Shown: piece after piece, positions 23,147 through 34,562 of the stretch
How positions within the stretch are numbered: position 1 is the stretch's first letter
Layout of the letters: each line of letters begins with the position of its first letter
Assembly (NCBI RefSeq): GCF_905171775.1
Contig: NC_053490.1
Coordinates: 456,832,562-456,896,561, forward strand
Source: Rana temporaria
Lineage: Eukaryota; Chordata; Amphibia; Anura; Ranidae
Length of the DNA stretch: 64,000 bases
Direction: 5' to 3'
Program-made: the position numbers and the translations under genes
Notes under the pieces: model-generated
Seen by the model: only the letters and a program-made list of their open reading frames with translations
Databases searched by the model: none
Told to the model about the DNA's origin: nothing

Positions 23147-24293
23147 GTATAAGCCAACTACATGGCAGCAAGTCAATGCATTTTAGGCATCTAGACAGGG
23201 TGAAGACGGCTTGCTGAAGTTCAAACCGAGCATCGGAATGGGGAAGAAAGGGGATTTAAGCGACTCCAAATGTGACATGGTTGCTGGTGCCAGAGGGGCT
23301 GGGCTGAGCATTTCAAAAACTGTAGATCTACTGGGATTTTCATGTACAGCCATCTCTAGGATTTACAGAGAATGGTCTGAAAAAGAGAAAATATCCAGTG
23401 AGCGAAAGTTCTGTAGATGAAAATGCCTTGTTGATATCAGAGGACAATGGGCAGACTGGTTTGAGATGAAAGAAAGGCAACAGTAACGCAAATAACTCTT
23501 CGTTACACTAACTCAAGGTATGCAGAATACCATCTCGGAACGTACAACACACCGAACCTTGAAGAAGATGGGCTACAGTAGCAGAAGACCACACTGGGTG
23601 CTACTCCTGTCAGCGCAGAACAGAAAGCGGAGGCTATAATTTGCACAGGCTCACCAAAATTGGACAATAGAAGATTTAAAAAACGTTGCCTGGTCTTATG
23701 GGTCTCGATTTCAGCTGCAACAGTCATATGGAAGGGTCAGAATTTGGTGTAAACATGAAAGCATGGATCCATCCTGCCTTGTATCAACGGTTCAGGCTGG
23801 TGGTGTAATGGTATGAGGGATATTTTCTTGGCACACTTGAGCCCCTTAGTACCAATGGAGCATCGTTTAAGCACCACGGCCTACCTGAGCATTTATTGTT
23901 GCTGACCATATCTATCCCTTTATGACTATAGTGTACCTATCTTCTGATGGCTACTTCCAGCAGGATAATGCACCATGTCAAAGCTCAAATCATCTCACCA
24001 CTGGTTTCTAGAACATGACAATGAGGTCACTGAACTCCAATGGCTTCCAGTCACCAGATCTCAATCCAATAGAGCACCTTTGGGATGTGGTGGAACAGAT
24101 GATTTGCATCATGGATGTGCAGCCGACAAATCTGCAGCAACTGCGTGATGTCATGTCACTATGGACAAAAATCTGAGGAATGTTTCCAACACCTTATTAT
24201 ATCTATTTTAAAAATAATTAAGGCAGTTCTGAAGGCAAAAGGGGGTCCAACCCGGTACTAGCAAGGTGTACCCACTAAATTGGCCGGTGAGTG
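23147..24293 (+). mobile_element. Tc1/mariner element, decayed transposase
   Basis: Left tip missing. Right end cactaaattggccggtgagtg is the typical terminal sequence. An N-terminal helix-turn-helix is visible in the 23211-23420 frame (GLSISKTVDLLGFSCTAISR). The DDE end survives as SPDLNPIEHLWDVVEQM at about 24045-24110. Many stops and shifts between show it is dead. Confidence 0.88.
23211..23420 (+). pseudogene. Tc1 transposase, N-terminal HTH fragment
   Basis: 69-codon frame starting MLKFKPSIGMGKKGDLS with a homeodomain-like helix-turn-helix (SISKTVDLLGFSCTAISRIY) that binds the TIR in intact elements. A stop after KFCR interrupts what should be one transposase of about 340 residues. The remainder follows in other frames to about 24170. 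Confidence 0.85.
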
Positions 24294-25436
24294 TGTGCAT
24301 ATCTCTCTCTCCCTCTCTATATAGATATTATACACATACATACACTATACTTACAAACTGAAAATAATAAACCTCTATATTTTAAATCTGTCCCCCCCGC
24401 TGGTTCTAAGACCAAGGAAAAGGCGGGCATTAGCAGCTGGCTCACCATTGGCCATAGGTCTCTCTCAAAAATTAGGAATCCATTCAAGTAGCAGGCTTGG
24501 ATACACATTTTAGGCTTCTTTGAAATAAATAATTTGACTCAAGGATGAAACCATTGAATGCCCAGGGGGAAAAAAATAAAATAAATCTGAATTTCATACA
24601 ACCTTTTCAATGAAAATCTAACCATGTATGACCAGTTTAACTCAAGAGTGACAGCGTCTAGCCTGTATATATACTGCAAGCCTTAGGTTAGGCATACCTA
24701 GAAATCAGTCAGGCACTTTATATATTCTGTCACATTACATATGTTCAAACACACACAAAGTTATGCAGCACCTGAGTCACAATAAAAGGAACAGCTCACC
24801 ACCTAGTTCTAGTCATTTCCAAGAAAAGAATTGCCTCACTGCAAAGCCATCGTCATACATTACATAAAATGAGAGACAAAGATGGACGCCTCTTCCACAA
24901 ATAAAAATAGACGACAAAACAGCAGCCTAATGAGAAACAACTGCAGTGGTGCGATTCATAGTGACTGACGCAAGAGAAGCTTAGCTTCCATTAGAGGCTA
25001 TATTTCGCTTACTGAACCGCTGGGCACGCATCAGATTTTGACAGGAGGAATAATAATAAAAAAATAAAAAATAAAACACATCCAATGACAGAACCAAAAT
25101 GCCACAGCAAGCCTGATGTCATTACAGTAATAAAATGCACCGTTTCTGGAATAACTAGAAACAGCCAGGGCGCCACATTTTTATTTCAGAGCCGCCAACA
25201 TTTCCCCTCATAAAATGAAATTACACATACGCTCCAGAGCAGACAAATTAAAAAGGCCAGCAATGTTTTTTGCAAATCTATTTTGAAAATAAATTAATTG
25301 TGAAGCAGATGAGCAGCTGCCTTTGGGGTGTAGAAATTGTGCTTTGGACAATACACAATGGAGATTATCTTCATGAGAATATTATCTGCCAGTTCCACTA
25401 AAACTAGCGAAACACAGCATGAGGTAAAAACATGCC
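24294..25436. other. git1 intron 1, repeat-poor, possibly conserved
   Basis: No TE ends or exons. The part at about 25080-25420 has mixed-complexity sequence with E-box (cagctg) and TAATTG-type sites. Confidence 0.4.
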
Positions 25437-25500
25437 ACCATTATTATTATACAGGAGTTATATAGCGCCAACAGATTACACAGCGCTTCAGACCTATTGA
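25437..25500. repeat. short interspersed fragment (TATATAGCGCCAACAG)
   Basis: ttattattatacaggagtta followed by tatagcgccaacagattaca. Matches a short tail often seen in amphibian repeats by memory. Class uncertain. Confidence 0.4.
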
Positions 25501-26082
25501 GTAAAAAAAATGATAAAAACAATAGTGTGGTCAATACATATTAACCTGTAGCTTCCAGAGTATGCATAGCCAAAACTTTGTTTCATTTTGAATAGAGCAG
25601 GGAAAGGTAAAAAAAGTTTATTTCTAGTGGTCTGGGTTTCCTTTTCAAGATTCTTCTTCACTTCCTGCCTTTAAAAAGGTAACAGGATGTGAGCAAAAAT
25701 CTCTAGCTGTCCTGGGTAGGCGTCCCCACCGAATGATTTAGTTTTTTTTGCACTTGCCTGCATACTAAACTGGAGTGGTTTAATATGTGGACAGCAGTCA
25801 GTTATTGGCTGCAGTGACATGCAACAGGGGACCGTGTGATGCATTTTCCCCACATATCAGAGCTTTTTTTTGTACATTTCACTAAGTGACACTTTTTTTA
25901 TGTCACCGCACAGCAACACGGTGCGTTACGCTTGCTGTGCACAGACAGGGCCACCCAGAGAGATGCGGTATTATGCAAAAATGTTGCATATCAATATACA
26001 TCTCTGAAAGGCAAAGAAGCCCAGTGTTCTGGTGTGAACGGGACACAGAAAACTACTGTTTTCCGTTTGTTTATGCAGTTAG
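25501..26082. other. git1 intron 1, nothing recognised
   Basis: A decayed MITE-like part near 25640-25690. No exon. Confidence 0.45.
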
Positions 26083-26648
26083 TTAGACCCCTTTCACACT
26101 GGGGCGTTTTTCAGGCGCTTTAGCATTAAAAAAAAAAAAGCGCCCGAAAGAAGCTACGTCTGCAATCACAATGTGAAAGCCCGAGTGCTTTTACACTAAA
26201 GCGCCTGAAAAACGTCCCAGTGTGGAAGGGGTCTTAGTGTTAAAAAAAAAAAAAAAAAAAAGTGCATGTAAAGTGCCTGAAAGTAGCCTCATCTGCATTC
26301 CCAATGTGAAAGCCTGAGTGCTTTCACACTGAGGCGCTGTGCTGGCAGGGCATCAAAAAAAGTCCTGCAGCTTTTTTGCAGCGCTTTGAATACACCGCTC
26401 CTAAAGTGCCCCTTCCCATTGAGACATTTTGTTTTACCGCCAAAGCGCCTAAAAAAACTCCCCAGTGTGAAAGGGGTCTTAGCGGAGCTTTACCAGTGTT
26501 TTACGGGCGCTGGCAGTGTGAAAGGGCTCTGAAAGCACTCAGGCTTTCACATTGGGATTGCAGATGAGGCTTCTTTCAGGCGCTTTACAGGCACTTATTT
26601 TTTTAATGCCAAAGCGCCTGAAAATCGTCCCAGTCTGAAAGGGGTCTT
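26083..26648. mobile_element. composite Harbinger-like MITE, TTAGACCCCTTTCACACTGGGGCG ends
   Basis: Left end ttagacccctttcacactgg. Inverted right ends (gtgtgaaaggggtctta-like) occur three times, at about 26222-26236, 26466-26481 and 26635-26648, so the locus is one start and a series of ends. TTA edges fit PIF/Harbinger. Same family at 47998-48385. Confidence 0.8.
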
Positions 26649-27272
26649 GCCTGGAAAACCGCAGTTTACTACACATAATGTGAATGGGCCCTTATCTGTT
26701 GTTCTAATGGCAACTTTAACATTTTGGGTGGACACCAGGACAAATACAGGAGGAATTGATCATTCATCCCGTACAAGGACATCAATGAAAACTTGAAAGG
26801 AGTTATCCCCTCCGTCGTCGTCTTCCCCCCCCCCCCCCATCCCCGTCTGATTAAAAAAAAACGAGACTTGCCCTCACTTTGTGTCTGTGCCATCAGGGTA
26901 GATATTGGGGTAAAACATGGGTCATGGTGACAAGAAGGCACAAAAAACAAATACGACCTAATAAAGAACCCTTTCCCAACTAAAACAAAATTAAAATACC
27001 AAAAAAAAAACACATACATTCTTCTGAAAAAAAAATCTTCCTCTTGCTCCCAAGTAATATTTGTATTTTTTTTGCATGTGCATTGCAGTGTACACCCCCT
27101 GCTCATTCTTACAGATGCTGGGTGCCGAGACGTTGCATGGGTGCACATGCAGGAGTTAGAAGATGCTGGACCCGGAAGAAGACCGGCAGGAAATGTCAGC
27201 ATTGGTCAAGAGGGGGAATACCGACATCATATTTTTTGGAGGCGGGTGCCACAATGTGCAAGCTATGCGTAC
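26649..27272. other. git1 intron 1, nothing recognised
   Basis: Contains a C tract at 26826-26838 and A tracts. Long open frames here lack start context or similarity and were rejected. Confidence 0.45.
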
Positions 27273-28070
27273 TTAAAGCGGGGGTTCCGCTGCAAACTTT
27301 TTTTTTTTTTTCAGCATTCACTGGGGTATACCAATGCAAAGGTATACTCATTACTTTGGTCGCTGCACATATCTGCTATCCGTTTTCTCTGCAAAGAAGG
27401 AGTTATAAAATCCGTCCGAGGGAATTATCATTTTTGCTTGTGGGCATTGTGAAGACCACAAGCAATCACTTCCTGGAAGCAGTGAATGCTGATCTCCCAG
27501 CATTCACCGCTCATTTTCGCGCCTGCGCATGGTTTACAGTGTTCTGGTACCCAATGGCAATATTTACAGGCATGCTAGTTTCTAAAATGGCACAATTAGA
27601 GACGCCGTTGTCACGTGACCGACGTCACGCGTCACTTCGTGTTTAATATCTCACGAGATTCACATTGCATTTTTGGTAGCACTGTGCTCCAATAAAAACA
27701 TAGCAGACAGGTCCCACAATGCATTGCGGCGCCGGGGAAAGGATAAGATACGCCTACTCCCGCGGGAGGGGAATGCCGGAAGTCATAGTTCACATGGCTA
27801 TACTACGGTATTTATTAATTTTTTTTTTTTAAATGTTATGGCAATTCAGTATGTGCATTGTGCAAGGATTGATTTAAAAGACTGTTAGTTTTTCAGTTAA
27901 AGCGGAAGTTCACCCAAACTAACAGGCGGACCTGATCGAAAAGCTTGTGTGAAAGGGGCCTAATGTGGGGAAATCTCTGGATTGAGGATGAATATTAAAA
28001 AAAAAAAAAAAATCTACAGCAGAAGTGGGCTATTCATTTTATCTTTTTTCTGGCTGGAGTTCCGCTTTAA
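27273..28070. mobile_element. TTAA MITE, TTAAAGCGGGGGTTCCGC termini
   Basis: ttaaagcgggggttccgc at left and ctggagttccgctttaa at right, inverted, with TTAA. A second internal start (taaagcggaagttcaccc) at 27898 suggests a nested or rearranged copy. Confidence 0.75.
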
Positions 28071-29038
28071 CTGAAGACCTCATAGAGAGACCGCACTGAA
28101 AGGTGTGGTTTATCAATCCTCTTTACATGTAATGTGTCAGGTGTTCTATTAAAAAGCTTCTCCTTCCAGGAATATAATTTAACCGTGAGATCTGTTTACT
28201 AAACCATACCCATGACAAAGCATGCATTTATTAAAAGGTAACACTTGCTCCAGGTCAAGAAAATGCATGAAGCATGTTGTTCACAGATTGCATGCTTGCT
28301 GTACAGAATGACACATTCACATATAATTGAGTCATTTTTCCGTAACCCCAGGTTGACCTGCCCTTCCCTTCTACTTAATCAAGTCCCAGCAAGAGCCAGA
28401 AATCCTTTTAAAAAGTAAGAGAGATAGTGACGGCTTTATAAAAGAGCGCGCACTCAGCTGTCACCGACGCACTCCCACTACAACAAGGGCCAAGTAAGCA
28501 TTTTCCTAGCACAGAAAACTACAAGAAAACTCCAGTAGGACTGAAAAACAAGATATTGATGTAAACAAATAAACTGCCAAGAGTTTAGAGCTGGTTTAAT
28601 TTGCTTATATTTTGTCCTTCCTAGTTCCCACTTTCCATCCTCATCAACATGCTAATTAAATTATCAAATAAAACATGTTTTTATTATGCATCTTATCTGA
28701 GAATAAATTACATCACCACCAGGTCTCTGCACTTTTCTATGCAACATTGGCCTACCGGGGCTGGAGGAAGGGCTCTGTAAGCTTCTTCAAAGCAGGAAAC
28801 GGTGGTAACAATCCTCATCTTGTGGAGCCTCCATGAATGAAAAGAATTGAAATCTATTGAATGAAATGGCCAGCAACAGTGGCTGCTGGTGGTCATTTAT
28901 TTTGGGGGGGGGCAGGGTCCTAGGTCTAGGTTCTAGGTCCTACGGCCTATGCATCAGCACCTTCTGGAAGAGTCACATAGGGATGCAGGCATGCATGCAC
29001 TATTTTTTAACAGAGCGTTTACAAACGTCAGTTCTGCT
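28071..29038. other. git1 intron 1, repeat-poor; TATA-like site
   Basis: No repeat is recognised for most of the stretch. At 28437-28446 tttataaaag is followed about 30 bp later by ctgtcaccgacgcactccc and then caagtaagc, resembling a TATA promoter with a nearby donor on the plus strand. No reading frame follows. Confidence 0.35.
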
Positions 29039-30034
29039 TTAACCACTTGCTTACTGGGCACATAAACCCCCTTCGTGCCCAGGCGAAATTTCAGCTTCCG
29101 GCACTGCGTCGTTTTAACTGACATTTGTGCGGTCGTGTGACGTGGCTCCGAAACAAAATTGTTGTCCTTTTTTCCCCACAAATAGAGCTTTATTTTGGTG
29201 GTATTTGATCACCTCTGCGGTTTTTATTTTTTGCGCTATAAACAAAAAAAGAGCGACAATTTAAAAAAAATATATATTTTTTTACTTGTCGCTATAATAA
29301 ATATCCCAATTTTTTTTAAAAAAAATAAAAATTTTTTCCCAGTTAAGGCCGATACGTATTTTTCGACGTATTTTTGTAAAAAAAAAATCGCAATAAGCAA
29401 CTGGTTTGCGCAAAAGTTATAGCGCCTACAAAATGGGGAACAGAATTATGATTTTTTTTTTTACTAGTAATGGCGGCGATCTGCGATTTTTATTGAGACT
29501 GCAAAATTGCGGCGGACGTATCAGACACTTTTGACACAAATTTGGGACCATTCACATTTATACAGCGATCAGTGCTATAAAAATGCACTAATTACTGTAT
29601 AAATGTGACTGGCAGGGAAGGGGTGAACACTAGGGGGTGAGGAAGGGGTTAAATGTGTATCCTGGGTGTGTTCTGTGTGGGGGGAGGGGGGTGACTGGGG
29701 GAGGTGACCGATGCTGTGTCTCTATGTACAAGGGACACAGATCGGTCTCCTCTCCTCTGACAGCACGTGGTGCTCTGTGTTTACACACAGAGCTCCACGT
29801 CCCTGCTGTCACCTGCCGTGTCACCGACGATCACGTGTACCCGGCGGACATCGCGGCCGCCAGGTACACGCATCGGCTCTTCGGCGATGCGCCGGGACAG
29901 TGTTTACCCGCCACGCGCCCCCCAGTGGCGCGCGATGGTAATGCACATAAAAGGACGTCTAAAGACTTCCACTCGGCACTTGAGAGCCGCGCTGTGGACG
30001 TCTTTTGTCTATAGCGCGGATCACAAGTGGTTAA
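29039..30034. mobile_element. TTAA MITE (TTAACCACTTG family), full length
   Basis: ttaaccacttgcttactggg at left and gatcacaagtggttaa at right, with TTAA on both sides. 996 bp. Reads in the inverse order of the copy at 3079. Non-coding despite a GC-rich 29600-29980 part. Confidence 0.88.
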
Positions 30035-30046
30035 TAGCATTTTTTT

Positions 30047-30648
30047 TAGGGCTGTTACTGATCAAAATTTTGCAGGATACAAAAAACACACAAAGGCAGC
30101 GCTCGATGGGAAAAGCATTAAAACTTTTATAGTCTTCAAGTAGGCAACAAAATAAATATTGCACTGGAGATAAAATCGATGTAGCTACATAAACTGTAAA
30201 AATGGTGCGAAGAATACCAAACGGTAACAAAAGCAGTCATAAAAACATGTAGCTAAGTATGATACTGGTATAAAAATGTGTACAACGATGCCACTGCTGA
30301 ATCCAGATGAGGAGAAGTTAACATCAGTCCGTCGGCATGTAGATGTCCCGTGAAGGGAACTATCACAACTCCCAGTGGATGGTTGTAGAATCCCAGGTTG
30401 ATAGAGGGAAGTGTAACAGCCCTTGCGTGTGGCAGATAGTGAGGTCCCGTCGGCATGCAGATATGAAGGCACAGCAAAGGAGCCCTTCAGATGGACACGG
30501 CAAGCCCCGCCGGTGTCCGTGACATCACCAGGTTTCCCAAGGAACTCCCTGAAGCCAGCGGAATGGTGAGTACAAATCAAAATAATTTTGATCGATCAAA
30601 AAAATTAAAGATTAATCGATTAATTAAAAGTTAATTTCCACAGCCCTA
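30047..30648. mobile_element. hAT-like element, target duplication ATTTTTTT
   Basis: tagggctgttactgatc at left and ttccacagcccta at right, flanked by ATTTTTTT. The duplication is low complexity, so it is weaker evidence. The middle (30068-30560) looks like a foreign insert. The terminal parts carry gatcgatcaaaaaaattaaa-like sequence. Confidence 0.65.
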
Positions 30649-31009
30649 ATTTTTTTCCTAACTGTGCCATATAAAGCAAAGACAGCATCTATTTTGAACC
30701 ATTTTTACTACTTACCAGTAATTATTCTATCTGAAGATCAAAGTTAGCAGTATGAACTATAAAACGACAGGTTCTTTTTTTTGTTTTTATTACCAAAAAT
30801 TCTGAACTACAACTCCCAGCATGGACGGGGTGCACCTGGAAATCTGCCTGCAAATCCTAAGTACCTGCAAGTCAGATTTTAGTCTGCACAGTATATTGGT
30901 CATGTCATATTCACAGCATTACCCCAAGGCATGTTAGCAATTTTGGTTTACCTCCAGATGTTTGTTTTGCTAGCACACCTTTTATTTTGAGCTTCACACA
31001 TTTTAATAA
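30649..31009. other. git1 intron 1, nothing recognised
   Basis: Sequence between the hAT-like element and the DIRS. Contains ctacaactcccagcatg, a short phrase common in vertebrate MITEs. Confidence 0.4.
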
Positions 31010-31056
31010 AAAAAGAGATTTTTAATACAGCTTACCTGTAAAATCTTTTTCTTGGA

Positions 31057-31194
31057 GTACATCACGGGACACAGAGCGGCATTCATTACTATATGGGTTA
31101 TATGGAGTACCTTCAGGTGTAGACACTGGCAATCTCAAACAGGAAATGCCCCTCCCTATATAACCCCCTCCCATAGGAGGAGTACCTCAGTTTT
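31057..31194. repeat. DIRS 3' inverted terminal repeat
   Basis: 138 bp from gtacatcacgggacacagag to gagtacctcagtttt. Base-for-base inverse of 36850-36987. A unique outer extension (31010-31056) belongs to this end only. Confidence 0.95.
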
Positions 31195-31244
31195 GTAGCA
31201 AGCAGTATGCCTCCCAAAATGGTCCTCAAAAAAGAGGGGTGGGA

Positions 31245-31360
31245 GCTCTGTGTCCCGTGATGTACTCCAAGAAAAAGATTTTACAGGTAAGCTGTATTAA
31301 AAATCTCTTTTTCTTTATCGTACATCACGGGACACAGAGCGGCATTCATTACTATATGGG
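31245..31360. repeat. DIRS internal complementary region (ICR)
   Basis: Bases 31245-31312 are the exact inverse of the 3' outer end (31010-31077). Bases 31310-31360 are the exact inverse of the 5' outer end (36947-36997). The two blocks overlap by three T residues (31310-31312). This is the expected template for closing the circle in DIRS replication. Confidence 0.93.
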
Positions 31361-31522
31361 ATGTCCCAAAGCAATGCTTACAATGAGGGGAGGGAGAACA
31401 TCTCCAAGACAAAAGGATTTAATTTAGAGATATACTCAAATCATAATAAATCCAACTTAGTTGAGAAAAATAAAAATTTTAAATTTAACTCGAACAAGAG
31501 GAGCCCCCGGAATCCGAGGGTC

Positions 31523-32676
31523 TCAAACTGCAGCCTGCAGCACTGCCTGCCCGAAGGCAGTATCAGTATTCCTTCTTACGTCCAACTTGTAGAATTTTGT
31601 AAACGTGTGGACAGAAGACCAGGTTGCCGCCTTGCAAACTTGAGCCATAGAGATCTGGTGGTGTGCTGCCCAGGAGGCGCCCATGGCTCTAGTAGAATGA
31701 GCCTTTAATGATACTGGAGGAGGCAACCCTTTCAAGCCGTAGGCCTGAGTGATTAATTGCTTAATCCACCTAGAAATGGTGGACTTTGCAGCTGCCTGCC
31801 CCTTCTTGGGCCCATCCGGTAGAATGAACAGCACATCTGTCTTCCGGATCTTCTTTGTAGCTTTAAGATAGGCCTTCATGGCCCTGACAATATCCAAGGT
31901 ATGCAGCAACCCTTCCTTTCTGGAAGTAGGTTTAGGGAAGAAGGATGGTAATACCAAATCCTGGTTCAAATGAAAACTGGATATGACCTTCGGAAGGAAG
32001 GAAGGATGAGGGCGGAGAACGACCCTGTCCTTATGAAAAACAAGATATGGTTCCTTACAGGATAAGGCTGCCAGCTCCGAAACTCTTCTTGCGGAAACTA
32101 TGGCAACCAAAAATACTAACTTCCTTGTCAGTAGAACCAAAGGAATATCAGCCAACGGCTCAAACGGTTGTTTCTGTAAACTTGACAGAACAAGATTTAA
32201 ATCCCACGGACAAAGCGGGGATTTAACTGGAGGTCTAATACGTAAGACCCCTTGAAGGAAGGTCTTAACCAGCGAGTGGGTGGCCAGCGGCCGCTGAAAC
32301 CACACTGACAGAGCAGAATCTGTCCTTTGATTGTGCTTAATGCCAATCCTTTATCCACTCCTAGCTGGAGAAAACTTAATACTCTATCGATGGTAAATTT
32401 GCGAGAAAGCCATCGCTTGGACTCACACCAGCCTACATAGGCCTTCCAGACCCTGTAATAAATCACCCTAAAGACCGGTTTCCTGGCTCTGATTAGGGTA
32501 GAGATTACTTTCTGAGACAGACCTCTACCCCTGAGAATCAGGGATTCAGCTTCCAGGCCGTCAAATTTAGATGCCGTAAGGCAGGGTGGAGGATCGGACC
32601 TTGCGATAGCAGGTCTGGCCGTAGAGGAAGAGTCCAAGGGTCTCCCACTACCATCCTTAAGATTAGTGAGTACCAT
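31523..32676 (-). pseudogene. DIRS tyrosine recombinase, one frameshift
   Basis: Encodes the integrase of the element, a tyrosine recombinase that joins circular cDNA to the genome. The probable start is the ATG at 32676, in a frame overlapping the RT/RNase H end by 139 bp. The first 120 codons (MVLTNLKDGSGRP ... STIKGQI) are in one frame. At about 32318-32322 the homology moves to another frame and runs to the stop at 31523. In the second part (260 codons) the catalytic set is visible: Arg74 in SARRVSEL, His203/Arg206 in HSTR, Trp229 and the nucleophile Tyr239 in KFYKLD. All active-site residues are present. Only the single-base shift breaks the protein, and a sequencing error could explain it. 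Confidence 0.9.
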
Positions 32677-34562
32677 GCCCTTCTGGGCCATGCTGGAGCT
32701 ACCAGGATGACTGGTATGTGCTCCACCCGGATCCTGCGCAGCAGGCGGGGTAGTAACTGGAGCGGGGGAAACGCATAAAGAAGTTTGAACTGATGCCAAG
32801 GGCAAACCAACGCATCGGTTCCGCAGGCCATCGGATCCCTTGAGCGGGACATGAACCTGTCTAGTTTCTTGTTGAGTCTCGATGCCATGATATCCACGTC
32901 CGGCACTCCCCATCTTTGGCAGAGTGCTTGAAAGACTAGTGGATGCAGAGACCATTCCCCCGGCCATAGAGTCTGGCGGCTTAAGAAGTCCGCCTGAAAG
33001 TTGTCCACTCCTGGAATGAATATTGCCGATATGCAGGGCACATGAGCCTCTGCCCATAGAAGAATCAAGCTCACCTCTCTCTGAGCGGCTTGACTCCTGG
33101 TTCCCCCTTGGTGATTTATGTGTGCCACGGCCGTGGCATTGTCTGATTGAATTCTCACCGGGAACCCCTGCAATTTTGACGTCCAAGCCCTGAGGGCTAG
33201 TCGAGCAGCTCTGAGCTCCAAGATGTTGATGGGCAACTGCTTCTCTGGCTTTGCCCAAGTACCTTGGCGAGTGCAACCATCCAAAATTGCTCCCCAGCCC
33301 GTCAGGCTGGCGTCTGTGGTCACTATCTTCCAAGCCACTGGGCTGAAAGACCTCCCCTTCAGTAGATTCTGAGGGTCTAACCACCAACACAGACTTTGTC
33401 GGACTCTTGATGAGAGCGGCAACGGGATATCCAAGGCCTGTGGCCTTCTGCTCCATGCTGACAGGATGGCTGCCTGTAGGATGCGAGTGTGGCTCTGGGC
33501 GTATGGTACCGCCTCGAATGTGGCCACCATCTTGCCTAGTAACCTCATACATAGGCGAATAGTCGGTTCTTTCTTGCTTAGAACCAGTAGGATTAATTCC
33601 TTGATGGCTTTTACCTTCCTCAGAGGTAGGAACACTCCTTGTTGTTCTGTGTCTAATCTCATGCCGAGATATTCCAACTGCTTTGTGGGCTGGAAAGCTG
33701 ACTTTTCTCGATTTAGGACCCAGCCGAACCTCTCGAGGTATTGGACCGTGAGGGCCACTGCTCGCTCCAAGCCGGGAGACGAGTGATCTATGACTAGGAG
33801 GTCGTCCAGGTATGCTAGGATCGTGACCCCTTGGATCCTTAGTTTGGCTAGGATTGGAGCTAGGACCTTCGTGAACACCCGGGGGGCCGTAGCCAACCCG
33901 AAGGGAAGCGCCACGAATTGGAAGTGACGCGAAGCCACCATGAAGCGTAGATATCTTTGATGTGGCTGATAAATTGGAACATGAAGGTAGGCATCCTTTA
34001 TGTCTATGGACGCCATGAAGTCGTCCTTCTGGAGTGTGGCAGCTGCTGACCGCACGGATTCCATCCGAAATGAGCGGATCTTTAGATATGCATTTACCAT
34101 CTTTAGGTCCAAAATTGGCCTGACATCTCCATTGGATTTTGGGATGATGAATAGGTTGGAGTAGAAACCCAGCCCCTGTTCCAGGACTGGTACCTCTACT
34201 ATTACTTCCTGGGAAAGTAGATGATCTAATGCCGATCTTAATGCGGCTCCCTTTTCCGGATCGTTTGGAATCCTCGACTTCTGGAAATGAGGAGGAGGAA
34301 ACCTTAGGAAATCTAATTTGTAGCCTGTGGCCACGGAAGACCGTACCCACTCGTCGGGAATGCTGGCTTCCCAAATCTCTGAAAAGAGTCGCAGCCTTCC
34401 CCCCACCTTCGTGGGTGGGGGCGCCCCTTCATAAGGTTGGCTTGGGGGCTGGTTTTGCTGGTTTGCGAAACCACTGCCTTTTGCCTCTAACAGCCTGTCC
34501 TTGTGATCTGCTGTTGAAGCCGAAGTTTGCTTTTGCAGGAGGCCGTCGATACTGCTTGGCAT
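32538..34562 (-). CDS. DIRS reverse transcriptase / RNase H
   Basis: 674-codon open frame for the polymerase that copies element RNA. The start ATG at 34562 lies inside the gag end (134-bp overlap, different frame); alternatively translation uses a frameshift from gag. RT motifs in order: SNGDVRPILDLK (about 143-154), the motif A Asp in ASIDIKDAY (187), LPFGLATAP (219-227) and YLDD (251-254). RNase H follows with Asp417 (TTDAS), Glu449 (ILEL), Asp474 (QSDNA) and Asp525 (QADFLSR). A C-terminal extension of about 120 residues follows. No stop or shift inside, so the enzyme looks intact. No aspartic protease is present, as expected for DIRS. Confidence 0.95.
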   Translation of the reverse strand: MPSSIDGLLQKQTSASTADHKDRLLEAKGSGFANQQNQPPSQPYEGAPPPTKVGGRLRLFSEIWEASIPDEWVRSSVATGYKLDFLRFPPPHFQKSRIPNDPEKGAALRSALDHLLSQEVIVEVPVLEQGLGFYSNLFIIPKSNGDVRPILDLKMVNAYLKIRSFRMESVRSAAATLQKDDFMASIDIKDAYLHVPIYQPHQRYLRFMVASRHFQFVALPFGLATAPRVFTKVLAPILAKLRIQGVTILAYLDDLLVIDHSSPGLERAVALTVQYLERFGWVLNREKSAFQPTKQLEYLGMRLDTEQQGVFLPLRKVKAIKELILLVLSKKEPTIRLCMRLLGKMVATFEAVPYAQSHTRILQAAILSAWSRRPQALDIPLPLSSRVRQSLCWWLDPQNLLKGRSFSPVAWKIVTTDASLTGWGAILDGCTRQGTWAKPEKQLPINILELRAARLALRAWTSKLQGFPVRIQSDNATAVAHINHQGGTRSQAAQREVSLILLWAEAHVPCISAIFIPGVDNFQADFLSRQTLWPGEWSLHPLVFQALCQRWGVPDVDIMASRLNKKLDRFMSRSRDPMACGTDALVCPWHQFKLLYAFPPLQLLPRLLRRIRVEHIPVILVAPAWPRRAWYSLILRMVVGDPWTLPLRPDLLSQGPILHPALRHLNLTAWKLNP

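Noticed and set aside
26669..27646. Frames of 126-200 codons around 27 kb
   Set aside because: No similarity, cross MITE ends and homopolymers, no splice or start context.
32197..34374. 725-codon minus-strand frame overlapping RT/RNase H
   Set aside because: Shadow of the RT frame for most of its length; only its last 159 codons (from 32676) are real as the recombinase N-terminus.
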